64,000 bases of DNA from Hanleya hanleyi (GCA_036873755.1 JAVTVY010039313.1:1-64000); one strand, 5' to 3'. Positions 12,401 to 25,020 are shown, numbered from the stretch's first letter. Translations and numbers: made by a program. Notes: generated by a model from the letters alone, not told the origin.

Positions 12401-12482
12401 AATGTTAATATTCGCTTGGCTATAACATGAATTTCTGGCTTAATGTCCGTCTTGCAATAGTCCAGAAAACTCCATGACTTAC

Positions 12483-12629
12483 CCATGTCACAGAGTATAC
12501 CCTTGTATCCCGGTAAACATGATGGTGATCCCGAACATTCTCCCGAAGTCGATGGACACGCCGTTGGTCCTGGCGCACACTGGCCACAGTCTTGTTCGCA
12601 ATCCGCACCATATTTACCCGAACTACAAA
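12483..12629 (-). CDS. EGF-type repeat exon
   Basis: One module: CSSGKYGADCEQDCGQCAPG, then TACPSTSGECSGSPSCLPGY and KGILCDM. Acceptor tcttcag, donor gtaagtc, both phase 1; 147 nt, as in its likely duplicate at 4,509-4,655. The intron separating it from the upstream exon is about 330 bases. Confidence 0.9.
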
Positions 12630-12958
12630 CTGAAGATATGAAGAACCATTATTTTCAACTATATCTTCATACATATAGGTTGTCACTTTCGTGATATATT
12701 AAAAAATCCGATTACATGTAATCAGCGACTGCTTATAGCTAATAAACATTCCATTTGCGATCAAAACATAATAACGTCAAATCTGACATTTTCACATGAA
12801 GTACGTTTCACGTATCAATTGCACACATGTAATTAGAATATTTCCGGTTGATAAAGTCGATATTTTTACGCTTTGCTTGTCGCTTTTTAAAACTGGAGAC
12901 TTTATCGAAACGGCTTAGAATGATAGATACATATTATTGACGTATACGAATCACTCAC

Positions 12959-13108
12959 CATCCTTACAAAGCTTCCCTTTAAACCCAGGTGCACATCTCG
13001 GGGATAAAGATGGGCATTCACCGGAATCCTTCGCGCATTTTTCTGTTCCGCCGGCACAAAAACCGCATTTCTCTGAGCAGTTTGCACCAAATGTTCTTAT
13101 CTCACATT
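12959..13108 (-). CDS. EGF-type repeat exon
   Basis: One module: CEIRTFGANCSEKCGFCAGG, then EKCAKDSGECPSLSPRCAPG and FKGKLCKD. Acceptor tttaag, donor gtgagtg, both phase 1. The first loop has RTFGANC where the other repeats have GKYGxxC. Its best match in the window is the exon at 4,863-5,018. Confidence 0.9.
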
Positions 13109-14870
13109 CTTAAACGAAAACAAATTTTATTTGTGAATTCGATTTGGCTTCGAAAGGTGAAATTTTATATTCTTCACACAATGGGCCTTGATTTTGAACG
13201 TCCGTCTCGGCAAACATCCCAGACGGCAGTCATTGTATAACGAATCACGCGGCTCATGCGAAATTTTTGATTGGTGAACCAAGGTGTAAGATCAACCATA
13301 TTTCATTCATAGTTTAAATTCGTTTTTATGTTAATCAAGCTGATGCTCTTAGACAATATTCATGTCCGTCTTTCATAAATTCCTTGCATTAAATGACAAG
13401 ATTAATATATACCAATAACGAAGTAAATACAGTTATTTTTTTTTTTAATCACTGATGCATTGATGGTCTATAAGGAAAACTTTGAATTTTGAATACCAAA
13501 CAAATTCAGCCTATATGGTCTTGTGCATTGCTATATGATAATGCCAATGAGGTATGCTTGTGATGTTAATGTGGTACTCAGATTGGATTGCTTATGGTTG
13601 ACAACCAAGCACAGTATGGGGATTAAATGTCATACTGTGGCCAGCAACGACAGACTAATTATGAGTCAATTAGGATCATTTACAGAACAATATTTTACTC
13701 GTGTAATGCTGAATCTCTAATAAAGCTGAGCCAAATTCCGTAACAAAATTTTAGAGAATTCTTTTGATGTAGCGAATTTTATTACCCCACAAGCCAAATC
13801 GTATTCAATATATGGATTGTGATTGGTTAAAAGGTCGGGTCGTATAAACCCATACACCCCGAGTGATGTCTTGCTACTCGGGGTATATAAAAACCAAGTC
13901 ACGTGCGACTGGAACCGCCGCTCTCGCTTCGAAAGTTCAGCTGACCATATCTCAAATGGAATAACTTTCGCCCACTCGTCAAAATAAATGTAATGGAATA
14001 ACGTCATAGCGCATCATTTTCACTGTAGTGTCTGACATATAGCCCACCAAAAGGTGTCATTTGTTCCAAACATAAAGGTCGTTTTTTCCGGACGAAACAG
14101 ATCGAAATGTACTGATGTCTTGTGGCGCCTCTCTCGCAGCGCAGTAGCCAAATGCGGACAGTTTCGTAATCGAAATGGCCCGCTGAATTAGTCCGTTGTA
14201 TCGTTGGTTCTAAACGATAAATCTTTTTCAACATTTTTGCTATAAGATGAAAAGGCTTGAGGGATAATAAATTCGTTATTTAGGTTTTCCACCGGGTGTA
14301 TGGCTGACGCCTCAGGGTGTATGAGTTTCAGGAAGGGTCGTAACTTTCCATACACCCGGGGGAAAACCTGAATAACTAATAGTATCCATTCTGCCATTGC
14401 GTAGCTTCACACTACCTCAGTTATCTTACTTGAAGTTGAACACAATATGCCAAATATCATATTTCACGAGTTAAACGCATTCATATGAAGAAAAACGATA
14501 AGCTAAACGCGTTATGGGTAACTAGTTTTGTGGTTGTTGTCCTTCCCAATATTTTTACACAAAGGGAAACCAGGATTTTTTACCGTACAATAACTGTCAG
14601 TCGAATCTATCCTCCTTATATTTTGGAGACACAGGGCAAAATAATCGCGAAATATTATACTTCTCAACTATCACAAAATATCACATTCTCTGTCTAATTC
14701 ACATTCCAGGATAAACATCACAACAGATATTTAGAGAGATCACAATCTTCACAATTCAGGTTGTTTACTATTCATCATAATATTTTGTAATAATAAATAT
14801 TTATTCCAAATCATTGTACGCGCAGCCATGGTAATGACTGGTACCTCATAGATTATCTGTTATATTTTAC
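13109..14870 (-). other. Intron with a hairpin
   Basis: No coding signal on the gene strand. Around 13,836-14,395 there are open frames on the minus strand without recognisable similarity. A hairpin lies at 14,280-14,368. Confidence 0.5.
14280..14368. repeat. Inverted repeat (hairpin)
   Basis: Left arm aggttttccaccgggtgtat and right arm atacacccgggggaaaacct pair almost completely around a loop of about 50 bases. The word 'gggtgtatg' occurs a third time inside the loop. It may be the core of a small foldback element. Confidence 0.6.
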
Positions 14871-15023
14871 CTTGATCGCATTTATCTCCCCTGTATCCAT
14901 CGGCACACCTGTAGTTATCACCAATCAATGGGCAAACACCTGTCCACTCCTCACAGATGGCATCATTCCTACAGTTCCCACAATAGTTGCCACAATCCTC
15001 TCCCCATGTCCCTGGTTCACATA
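14871..15023 (-). CDS. EGF-type repeat exon following the lectin domain
   Basis: One module: CEPGTWGEDCGNYCGNCRND, then AICEEWTGVCPLIGDNYRC and ADGYRGDKCDQ. Acceptor tttgtag, donor gtaaaa, both phase 1. It is the first EGF module after the FTP domain and the most divergent, with GTWG replacing GKYG. Confidence 0.88.
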
Positions 15024-15099
15024 CTACAAATCAATATAGGAATTCCAATTCAGTTGAAAATCAGGACAAAACCGTACAGTGGAACCAGTCTGGTTGACT

Positions 15100-16960
15100 A
15101 TCCATATCGCGTGTTCTTTTTCTTATATTTATCAGCAGATCCGATAGGGTGTAGGGTATTTAATACAGTCCTTAATGTTAAGTCATTTCCGTCAAGGAAA
15201 GATGTGGTGTCATTGGCATATTTTTATATGCCTCCCATCTATATTTATACCTTTAATATCTTGGTTACCCCTAACGGGTTTACCAAAAACTTCTGCACAT
15301 AGAACGAATAGATATGGGGCCTCCCTTTCGACAGCCAGTTCCACTGGGAATCTACCGAAGAAGTGACCGTTATGTATGACACTTGCAATCATTTCACAAT
15401 AAAATATATCTATCCAATGTTTGAATGAATCTCGAATTCCAAAAATCTACAGGTTTTTTTCACAAAATCTATTGAGATAAAGTCAAATGTTTTTTTTTCT
15501 AGTAAACGAGTAGGATCATACCGGGTATAATTATAGAAATATTCAGGGAATAATCCTGAATATATCAGACTGCACATCCTCAATTCAATTTCAGGGATTT
15601 TACCTGAAACCTAGGGATAATTTCCTGAAATTCAGGTATATCATTCATGAATTAAAGCTAAATTACCTGAATTTTAGGGGATTTTACGTACCTGAATAGG
15701 GTCGGGAACTTAAATCAGGATGGTAAATTTGCCTGAATTTCAGGGAAAATACTCTCATTCAGGGATATTTTTCAGGAAATTATCCCTGTATTTCAGGTAA
15801 TATTCCTGAAATTGAATTGTGGATGTGCAACCTGATCTATTCAGGATTGTTTCCTCAATATTTCTGAGAGTGTATGTTATTTTTTTTGTTACATTCGAAC
15901 ATAACTAAATCTCGCTATTTGTAATTGTAATTTATTTGAGTAATCATCCAGTGATGTTTCCTCCCCTAACAGTCCTCGGATGGGAGATAATCCCTCCCGG
16001 CTCAATAGCCTTGAATGAAGTATTTTTGAAATTTGACAGGATATCTTTGATGACTGTTTATATTATTATTTGACAGTAGTCTACCGAAGAAGTGACCGTT
16101 ATGTATGACATTTGTATTCATTCCACAATAAAATATATCTATCCAATGTTTGAATGAATCTCGAATCCAAAAATCTAAAGTTTTTTCTACAAAATCTATT
16201 GAGATAGAGTCAAATGATTTTTCAAATAAACGAGTAGGACCATAGTGGGGATGTTATTTTTTTTTTTACATTCGAATAAGACATCTTACAGTAGGCGAGA
16301 GTTTTCCCCAATATAACATCCTTTTATATGTCCTGTTTGATCGTCTATAAGTTCGTTTAAAACAGTCTTCATTCGGTTCGGTAAACATACTGATGCCATC
16401 TTATATATCACATTAAAGAGTAATTGTCCTTCAATACTTCATGAAATCACTGGCTTCATTGGACTTTGGTAAACATGTTACTATTCCCATTTTCTGACTT
16501 TCTGACAGTTGCCCAGTTTGATGGGCTTCATTAGTGGCTCGTTAAAAAAGACCCCTTTTCCTTCCAAAAACATTTTAAAATTCCACAGGAAACCCACAAT
16601 GGCCAGGGCACTTATTATATTTCATATTCCATACAACTTCTGACAATTCCTCCAAAGTAACTTGTCCCTCCAAAGTCGCAGCGTGTTTCTCGCTTACTTT
16701 ATTACAATGACTATCATCGCTGAAAACCTCAGTCCATGATTCCTTGCCAATTTTCTTTTTGTGCGTATAAGGACTCATATGTTTTTTTTGGTCCTCTATG
16801 ATTTCATTTTGTTCAGTGAATTCTTCAGAATTACTTAATAGCTTGTCTATAATTTTACACTGAACAATTCTTTTTTCTAGTCCACAAATATATTGAGTAG
16901 GCTTTTCACCCAAGTCGTACCCCTTGACTTTGGATCTGATCATTACCTCGTTCATTTTTC
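15100..16960 (-). pseudogene. Decayed L1-like non-LTR retrotransposon, reverse transcriptase part
   Basis: On the minus strand, in order: YDLGEKPTQYICGLEKRIVQ (endonuclease-RT linker), GQVTLEELSEVVWNMKYNKC and PGHCGFPVEF (RT start), GQLSESQKMGIVTCLPK, a broken R-TITL and ring of YI-GE-like text, FEKSFDSISIDFVEKTLDFW (motif A, with Asp changed in context), IHNGHFFGRF, then EAPYLFVLCAEVFGK, QDIKGINIDG and NDTTSFLDGNDL (the YADD region, altered). Stops and frameshifts are frequent. The stretch coding for motif A and IHNGHFFGR occurs twice (15,351-15,520 and 16,080-16,250), so part of the element was duplicated in tandem. The family is L1/Tx1-like by these motifs. Confidence 0.8.
15530..15872. 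mobile_element. Foldback (MITE-like) element inserted in the LINE
   Basis: Long imperfect inverted repeat: left arm includes gcacatcctcaattcaattt and ggataatttcctgaa; right arm includes aaattgaattgtggatgtgc and ttcaggaaattatcc. Many ttcagg/cctgaa words fill both arms. The second LINE copy (16,225-16,270) runs from the same left flank (aaacgagtagga-cata) directly to the same right flank (ttattttt...acattcgaa), so it serves as an unoccupied site. Confidence 0.7.
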
Positions 16961-17167
16961 ACCTCTCAGTTTCTAAAACTTGTCTTATTCTGTTAATTTA
17001 TCTAGCTGATTATCATTTATCTGAATGATCATTTCTGTAGCCCTGGATTAGTTTGGATTCAACTATTTTATTAAAAGCACCGGTGGATATCAAGAACAAT
17101 TCCAGTCTATGGTATATACAAACGAGGAGAGCAAAAAATGGAGAGCAGGAACTCCATGACTTTATAG

Positions 17168-17612
17168 TTTATCATATTGGGGTCATTTTGGGCCTATTTG
17201 CATAACCCCCCGAGCAGACAATTCAAGATGGCGGACACGTGGGTCCCAGGAAAGTGATGTTTTGTCAAATTTCGATGAAAAGCGGGCAGAAACTATTTTA
17301 TTTCACATCATAATAATATTTACTAATTTATCATGCCGTTTTTGCAGAGAAATTGCATAAATACAAAATTCGGAAAATCTGACTGAAAAATCGACCAAAA
17401 ATGCCGTTTTTGAAAATGACGTCACTGTGACGTCATCAAAGCGGCCATCTTGGATTTTTTTTTATATGGTAGAGCTTGACGCAAGGATAGAGTGTGGTAA
17501 GTTTAAGCCCCCTAGCTCAAGGGGTAAGAAAAATAATTAGGGGGGGGGGGTATTTCGGCCCCCAGGCTACAACAGGTCCCAAAAAGCTCAGGCAAGATAG
17601 GGTTAATACTCC
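17168..17612 (+). repeat. Dispersed repeat with paired CRE-like palindromes, copy 2
   Basis: Longest copy. It begins near tattggggtcattttgggcc, includes atttgcataacccc and the tgacgtcactgtgacgtcat block, and ends at gcaagatagggttaa. A partial relative (ggtcattttaaaccaatttg) lies at about 18,740-18,870. Confidence 0.75.
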
Positions 17613-18950
17613 CGAACATGTATAGCCGATCATAGCTCTGAATTGTGTGGTTTTTCTTAACCGGTCATGTGCCATGTGCTACAAGGATGTGTGCCTCGCA
17701 AGGTTGTAGTCCTTCATTCAATGTTCAGCCGTCAAACACAGATGAAGAGAAAAGTAGACTGCATTCCTTTCTTTGGACAATACAGTAAGCATGATCTGAC
17801 AAGGAAACAATCTTATTAGCTCTGTCCATACGGATAATGGATCAGAACACAATGATGCAGAATAATAGGTTATCGCACGAGTTCAATTCTAGACGATTTT
17901 TCAAACTTTATCGATGAGTGCAGTGCCCATTTTTTGTTATAAACGAGTGTGGGAAAAATCGTTTAGAATTAACGAGTATGATAACATTTTTCCCATATAA
18001 AATAAACAGAGGAGCTGTTCGAATTAAGATTGTCTTTCATCGCCCATTAGTGAGACAGTCAACTAGGTAAAACGAGCAAGGATTCGTGTGAACTGCAGTA
18101 ACTGGGTCGATGAATGGACCAAAGCACGCCAGATACATGCACTGAATGTGAGAGTACAATGTTTATTGGAAATATTTTTTTAATTCTTCAGTATAATAAA
18201 ACGGAATAAGCAAGTGTATCATATCTCCGAATATAATAAAATAAGTAATGTGCTTGAAGCTGTATAACATTAATATTGTTAAAGCCTTCTTGTGAAGGGC
18301 GGCTTTTAATAGTTTTACAGAAACAAGTGTGCTGATTTCAACAAACGTTCATTTCAGCGGATTTCTGTGAACAAGCTACTTCGCTCCGTTGGTTAGCCAT
18401 ACATGTCATCAATCCGCATTTCCTCTGGAATAATTAACTGTTTGGTAGATCTCCAAAACAGTTTTTTTGGTGGTGAAAGGTTTTACAAAAGTTTATCATC
18501 ATCGTGCTCATCGACATCTTGTTTACAAACAGACGACAAAAACAGTCCGTGATGCCACGTCATGACGTCACAACCATGGCTAGTCGATCATTCTACGACG
18601 AGAAATTACCCTTTTATATGAGAAACTAGTAGTTATGCCATTAACATGACCTGTCTTGGCAATCTGCAATGCGTATAAATTTAACCATACCACACCTGGG
18701 ACGGAGAGGCGGTTATGATGGGCTAACACTCCTTAACTTTATAGCCACTAATATTGGGTCATTTTAAACCAATTTGCGTACCTCTCCGAAATGGCAGCAA
18801 CTGATGGCTTGACTAAAAAGTCACGTGTTTGTTTCCTTTTAAGATATAAAAGGGCTCAAAATTATTTTATTACACTTGAGTTAATTATTTCCTGATGGTA
18901 TGTAGTATGATTTTTTTTCGGAAAGGAGTTTGATGATATCGGTGTCTTAC

Positions 18951-19157
18951 CGTAGATTAGTACCTCACAGAGAGCTAGTGCCTGAGTGATCTCGATCAGA
19001 TCTCCCGTTATTGGTTGGTTGTTATCACATGTCTTGGTCACCTCATACCCAGGGCCACCTATGCTAGTAGTTTTATCCTTATAGCACTGTGTGTAGTTGT
19101 ACCCAGATACCGAGGACTGTCCAACCGATAACACAAAGCCGTTCAAAGCATTGCGAC
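18951..19157 (-). CDS. Fucolectin-type (FTP) domain, second half
   Basis: Codes for RNALNGFVLSVGQSSVSGYN, then CYKDKTTSIGGPGYEVTKTC and IEITQALALCEVLIYG. The LNGF...VG, paired Cys and ALCEV-I-G ending are those of the C-terminal half of F5/8C-like fucolectin domains, which are calcium-dependent extracellular sugar-binding folds. Acceptor acgcag, donor gtaaga; phase 1 at both ends. It joins the first half (28,587-28,805) across a 9.4-kb intron to give NRDDNR-RNALNGF. Confidence 0.9.
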
Positions 19158-19435
19158 CTGCGTAATAGTATAAACAGATGAGTATGATTTTGAACAACAA
19201 TTTCAAACATAAATCTGCTACAAAATATAATGAACGATAATAGCAAATGTCGCTGCTACTGAATTAAAGGAAAATTATAAAGACGACGATCACCACTTAG
19301 CAGTAAGCCTATGACCATCATAATATTCATTTTAAACGTATATTTGTACGTAGGTGTGTTTGTGAGCTTGGCCCCTATGCTCTCCTACACCACTGGGTGG
19401 ATTGAGTTGAAATTTCATTGTTTACGTTGTGAATA

Positions 19436-22400
19436 AGGGAGCGTGTCAAAAGTTTTGACGCGAACGCGTTCATATTTGAACAGGAGGTCGTTCATATCCG
19501 CATGCGTCAGGCCGTTCATTTTACACAGCAGCGTCAGAAAATGAACAGTCGAACGTTCATTTTTGAACGTTCATTTTTTTAATGCACTCTGACGTTCATT
19601 TTCGCACATTCGTTTTCGCATGTTCATTTTCTCACGTGCGCAAACGGCTGGCGTTTGACGTGAGCAGAAATGAACAACATACAGAAAGCTGCCATCCCGA
19701 TACTAAAAAAACGCGCCGAATCAAATCTACTTTCTCATCGCGCGTCACTCCCGTGTTATAGATTTTATTGTAATTTGCCATGTCTTTTGCTTCGTGTGTT
19801 TATATATTCAATGCATTCCGTAATCATGTGGAGTGGTATTACCGATGTCGGTGATTTTCTTCAATAAAAAGATGGTAAAACTAAAAGTAAAACGTTTTTC
19901 TTTTTCTTGCCCCGTCTCCGCGTCAGCGGTTTGTCACCACCTATATATGAGTGTTCGCTTATATAATACTTGACAAGATAAATTAATGACTTCTTTCTTG
20001 TTTATTTTCCCCAGTGTTTTACTTGTTTGATGTGGATTTTTACATTTCGGGAATCTCTTCTTCATCCACCAAAAAATGAGATTCTCGGTCGGGCGATCAA
20101 AAGTCATGGCCTACGGCGCTTGCGTCCCGTGGATAGATTGTTTCGTCATGGACATGTTACTTTAAATGATTCTTCTTTATCAACTTACAAACGTATTCCA
20201 ATGATCTGTAATGCCTGGAAATGGTATAATTTTAATAAAGAAGCCGACAGTATGTATTGAAAATGGAGTTCGTGCGCTGGAAATGGGCCCTATAGAGAAT
20301 ACTTTGTATGCGGGAAAGAAGGAAGGGTTTAGGCTCCGCAAAGGATATTTCAATACATTGGTCTATGAAAAATATCCATTTTCTTTAAAGAAATTTTTTG
20401 ATGTGTTGGTGTTTGAACTGCGTCCTTTTGTTTTATTTACAAATGAAGGGGACCTCACTGCAGGTTGCATAATGACGGACGCCACATGCGTGATGAAGTC
20501 TCCACGTGAATAAATCGGTCCATATATCTTTTTTAAAGAAAGGTCTTGATGTGTTGGCAATCAGAAATGTTTTATTCAAGGTTTATTTTTTTTATCATGG
20601 AATTAAAACTTTGAACTCCATGGTTTTATTGACATATAGGAGACCTCACATGGCGGCCTACCTTGAGAAATGACGGGAGCTGCATGGCGTCTCTGCGTAA
20701 TTCAGTCGGGCCATGTCTTTTCATAATGATCTTACATGTAGTTTGTAGGCCTGTGTACTTTCCCTGATTTACTCATTTCTTATTGAAGATAATATTACTG
20801 AAGACAAGAAATTCCCAATGTCATAAGGATAAATCGTTATACAAGTGAATGACTTTCGTATATTTATATGTCTATATTATACTTTTGTCACTATGTATTT
20901 CCTCTACGATTACTGGGAGACGCACTAATAAGTTCGGCTTATTGCGCTCCTGTCGTCAAATCAACTTAAACCGAGTGAATGGCGATATTGTGGTTACTCT
21001 GGAAATAGGGAGCTGCTCAAGTTCTCTTTTCTCCCCCAGCGCGGATGCAATTAGCATATTTCCAAGCAAAAAGGAAACCCGTTCGGCTTTTTTTTCTTTT
21101 CTTGTTCTTGATTACTATTGCGATTTGTGTTCTCCATTATATATCTCTGACAAAGTTCATCCATGTGTGGACAAAGATGGAAAACTAGGCTCCAGGATTC
21201 TGACAAGGTTAGTATGGAGATGTATAAATTCCAATTAAACAAGTGTGATCTATAATAAATTTATAATTTCAGTTCAGGAAATGAGCTGCGGCAAATATAC
21301 TTTATATTTATAAAACCAAGACAGGTGTTAAAAATTCGATGAATGCATATTAATAATTTCAAAACATGACTAATTTCCTACCCGCAGCTAAAGACATCTC
21401 AATTCTGGTGCATGATTGGTGGGGGGCTATGCATTCAACAACTATTGATCTAGTCCTGTTGTGAGAAGCCTGGCTTTTGAACCGCATGATAGGTGGGGGC
21501 TATGCATTCAACAACTATTGATCTAGTCCTGTTATGAGAAGCATGGCTTTCGAACTGCATGGGGACTCCTTGCATTTCATGATCGTGGTCCTTAGGAGAA
21601 AAAAAGAACATTATTGGACTTAGTGATCATCCACAGGGATGAACATAATGCTCTAATCAAAACAAAAGGCGTCATAGGACGCGCGAGATGCTCTTTTACT
21701 TATTGCATCTATTGAACAAATACGTAATATAATAATGTGTGGTTTGATATCACAACAAAGTCCTTATTTGTCTATCAAATTAATTCAAATTACGAACATT
21801 TTAAGGAGCTTAATTCACCAACTTGTTCACCCGATTATTGTATCATTCTTTACGATATTTGGTCACATCGGACTTTTAATAAAACCAAATCAGTATGGTG
21901 ATATTTCTCTGTCGAAGTTTAATATTATATAGTTCATCTCGTTTTCTTCCAAAAAATACGCGCGTTAGTTCCTATATATCGCTCGTTTTATAAACCCCGG
22001 TAAATAATTCCCCAGAATATGCACGAAAGATCCACTTTTATTATATTAAATACATTTATTGAATTTGCTGTAGATCAACGTCAAAACTTTGCCATAGTTG
22101 CTTTGAAAGAACGAAAGTACTTCAGAGGAAGTGGGTTATATACCTACGAAAGCCAGTGCAAAATAAATACAGTCAAGTCTCAAAGGTGCTGCCTTTTCGA
22201 GTGATCTGTTTTTGTTTTGTTTTTTGTTTTGTTTTTTTTTTGAGTCGACGCGATAGCCGTAATGTGAGCTCTTCAGCGAATTCTGACCGCTATCATACAT
22301 ACTAATTTGAACGTTCAAAAAAGAATGTTCTTTTTCTGACGTTCATTTTTCTGACGGGGTAGTGTTCATTTTCTGACTGTCGAACGTTCGTTTGCTGGAA

Positions 22401-22475
22401 GAAAAAGAACGAGTACCTGTTCATTTTCTGACGCATTCTTTTAGTTTGAACGTCAAAACTTTTGACACGCTCCCT
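19436..22475. mobile_element. 3.04-kb element with terminal inverted repeats
   Basis: Ends are inverted copies: left agggagcgtgtcaaaagttt then tgacg; right cgtca then aaacttttgacacgctccct. Next to both ends are many copies of gttcattttctgacg-like and gaacgttca words in both orientations, as in the subterminal repeats of DNA transposons. Inside I found no transposase; the open frames at 20,027-20,513 and 20,849-21,238 resemble nothing I know. A 73-bp tandem duplication lies at 21,418-21,563. Likely a non-autonomous DNA transposon. Confidence 0.75.
21418..21563 (+). repeat. 73-bp tandem duplication
   Basis: Two adjacent copies containing ctatgcattcaacaactatt and gatctagtcctgtt, with a few substitutions, inside the 3-kb TIR element. 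Confidence 0.85.
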
Positions 22476-22954
22476 AATGTCAGCGGTGAATGTATGTAAA
22501 GAGTAGATGTAACCTGCTGTGACAGCTTAAGCCCATTGTGGGATATCATTTTACACATATAAGTGACTGGGAATATTTTGTTAAAATTTAATGGGCATCT
22601 TCGTTATGGCTGCAAATTCCGTATTTCAAGTATAGTGTAGACGTGCCATATTGTGAATCATAGCCGACCACCGCAGTAGCTATTTCGCGATCCACTCGAT
22701 TTTGAGTTCTTGATCAAGATATTTTGTAAAATATGCAAATATATATTCAGGCAAAAAACCCTCAAGGTTCTCAACAAAAACAGAAAGACATAATATCAAA
22801 GGAAAAGAAATCACACACGGCCAGAGAAAAATAACCCCACGAGTAGATCACAATTCGATAGCTAGCCAATTTTCACACTATAGGATCTTCGAAAGAGACA
22901 ATGCATAAATGAAGTCTCCACTGTCAACTGATGTGAAGTTTTAAAAGTTTACCA

Positions 22955-23260
22955 GGTTTACCACATTTTGAGGCGTTTACTCCATCAGACGTCCACGATG
23001 TTCATCCATTAACATCAGATGAGTTATTTTTTAGAGCTGATCCGTCATCACTGCTCCCGAGGTAGCGTATCTAATTAAGCCGGTGCTAGGGGCCGTGTGG
23101 ATGCTTCATAGTCTCCACATGAACACAGCTGCAATAAAAGCGCGGTTGAGATAATATTGCTACGTCCGAGAATCCACCATATTCTCAGATCTGAATGTGG
23201 GGTGCCGAGGGAAGCTTTCCTGTATAGTCATATGGTTGCTTTTTAGTCGCCAGATGTCAA
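22955..23260 (+). mobile_element. Retroelement 3' end, first tandem copy
   Basis: Matches 23,455-23,755 closely (gaggcgtttactccatcaga, gtgctaggggccgtgtgg). The block taattaagccggtgctaggg is related to ctaattccgcttaacccggg in the Penelope-like copies at 11.4 and 26.9 kb, so it may be a sister family's 3' end. Frame is broken here by a stop after SSLLPR. Confidence 0.5.
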
Positions 23261-23454
23261 TTTTTCCTATCTCTTGCATATCGGCCCAATTTGTTACCTG
23301 TATATGGTTAGATTCTGCTGGAGGACTGCTGGTCTCCGTGGTCCGCTCTCTGTACAAGTCAATCGACAAATATATGTAGGTTTATTGTTTTGGTGTGAAA
23401 TTTAAGCTGTACGACGTCTGGCATTGCAGGTTAGTTTTTCTGGGTATTCTTGCA

Positions 23455-23755
23455 TTTACCAGGTTTACCCCATGTTGAGGCGTTTACTCCATCAGACGTC
23501 CACGATGACCATCCATTAACATCAGATGAGTTATTTGATAGAGCTTATCCGTCATCAGCTCCCGAGCTAGCGTATCTAATTCCGCCTAAGCCGGTGCTAG
23601 GGGCCGTGTGGATACTTCATAGTCTCCTCATGAACCTCAGCAATAAAAGCGCGGCTGAGATATTGAAGCTACGTCCGAGAATCCACCGTATTCTCGGGTC
23701 TGAATGTGGGGTGCCAAGGGAAGCTTTGCTATAGAGTTTATATGGTTGCTTTTTA
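23455..23755 (+). mobile_element. Retroelement 3' end, second tandem copy
   Basis: Open for 94 codons (23,450-23,734): TPSDVHDDHPLTSDELFDRA then SSAPELAYLIPPKPVLGAV. The part after this corresponds to untranslated sequence of the Penelope-like copies, so the real stop may be lost. The spacing of the two copies is about 500 bases. Confidence 0.5.
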
Positions 23756-24689
23756 GTCACCAGACGTTTGCGTGTCGCTCCAATTTCGTTTCTATGCATA
23801 CCGAGTAGTGTATGCTCTTAGTACTAGTGTTACCTCTACCAGACCTGCAAAAGGAGGGGGGGGGGGGCAGGGGGGCATAACGCCTTTTCGAGGAAAGGAG
23901 CATGTATAAATTCAAAATGAGTTTTCGTATGTTTTCCTTCCAATGTTTGCCTTTTTGGTTAAAGGAATAGTAAACTCTGCGTAAACTCGTGCTCTGCATG
24001 ACATAATTATGCCATCAGATTCCAAAAACACGGGAAGGAAAAATTAGCAAAATTCTACAGCTGGGTAAACACCGATTTATCGTTCACACTTTCACACTTC
24101 ATGATCTGCGACATGTTGGAACGACTGTGACGTTTGATGGGCCATACTGTTTTTATGTAGATGAGGCTGCGACAAAAATCTTGTTGTCATCCGGTCTCTA
24201 TCCCATAAGGTAAAGCATTAAACAACAACAACGGCAGCATTAGCAGCGTTTCTTGTACTGCTATCGGGTGATGTGGCCTGATATTCCTGCCTCAAACAGA
24301 GAGCTCGTGAAATCATATGCAAAATGCCACATGTCAACCTGTATATCAATTCGACATTCATATATCACGATCCTCATAATCGTCCCGGAGCGTAAAGAAA
24401 GGTCCACAGATTTGTCAAAAGCCCATCGGCACAATAATTTACAATTGATGTTCATGTTATTGGCTACACTGCCTACAAAACAACTGCGTCACAGGAATAA
24501 TGTCAGGTGATATTTCAAGGATTTTCATTGGCTAACGGCTCTCAGGCTTTGTATAATGGCGACCTCCACGGATTCTTGATCTGGACGATAGCTTTGATGT
24601 TCAAAATGTTCTCGTTCATTCGGAATTACTAGAAAAGCTGATTTGTTTTATTTTTCGAATACTAATGGTATAGTTCTTTCGATATTAGT

Positions 24690-25020
24690 AAACATCGCCT
24701 TTAGGTTTTCTATAATTTTATTTCACATTAGATAATTATTTCCATATGTAACATGTTGCATTTTGGAGAAAATATCATAAATAGAAAAATTCGGAAAATC
24801 TGACCGAAATATCAATGATAAATTGCATGTTCAGGCTGTGAGGTCATCAAAGCGGCCACCTTGGATTTCTTTACGTTATTTTGTAGTCTGACACCAAGAT
24901 ATATTATGGACAGTTTCAGACCCATCTCAAGAAGTAAGAAAATTATAGAGGGGAGGAGAGGAGTGTAGATTGACCCTTCGTCAGGCCAGGGCCGGTCTCA
25001 AATGGCCTGGTAAGGGTAAT
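24690..25020 (+). repeat. Dispersed repeat, diverged copy 3
   Basis: Shares attcggaaaatctgac, gtcatcaaagcggccaccttgg and ctggtaagggtaat-type ending with copies 1 and 2, with many substitutions and loss of one CRE-like site. Confidence 0.6.

Larger units (their letters stand above)
5019..12482 (-). other. Large intron filled with mobile-element remnants
   Basis: Splits two EGF exons that keep the same phase. Named contents are the LINE tail at 7,811, Penelope-like pieces at 7,878-8,132, 10,985-11,797 and 11,921-12,400, the dispersed element at 9,087-9,472 and the ATPase remnant at 9,887-11,008. There is an AT dinucleotide run at 6,203-6,222. I saw no further EGF exon here, but a diverged one could be missed. 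Confidence 0.6.
15024..18950 (-). other. Intron with LINE and dispersed repeat
   Basis: Holds the L1-like LINE remnant, its foldback insertion, one full dispersed element (17,168-17,612) and a partial one near 18,740-18,870. From about 17,620 to 18,700 nothing specific was recognised. Confidence 0.6.

Noticed and set aside
13717..14397. Overlapping minus-strand frames
   Set aside because: No recognisable domain, no shared splice pattern with the receptor, and a hairpin lies inside.
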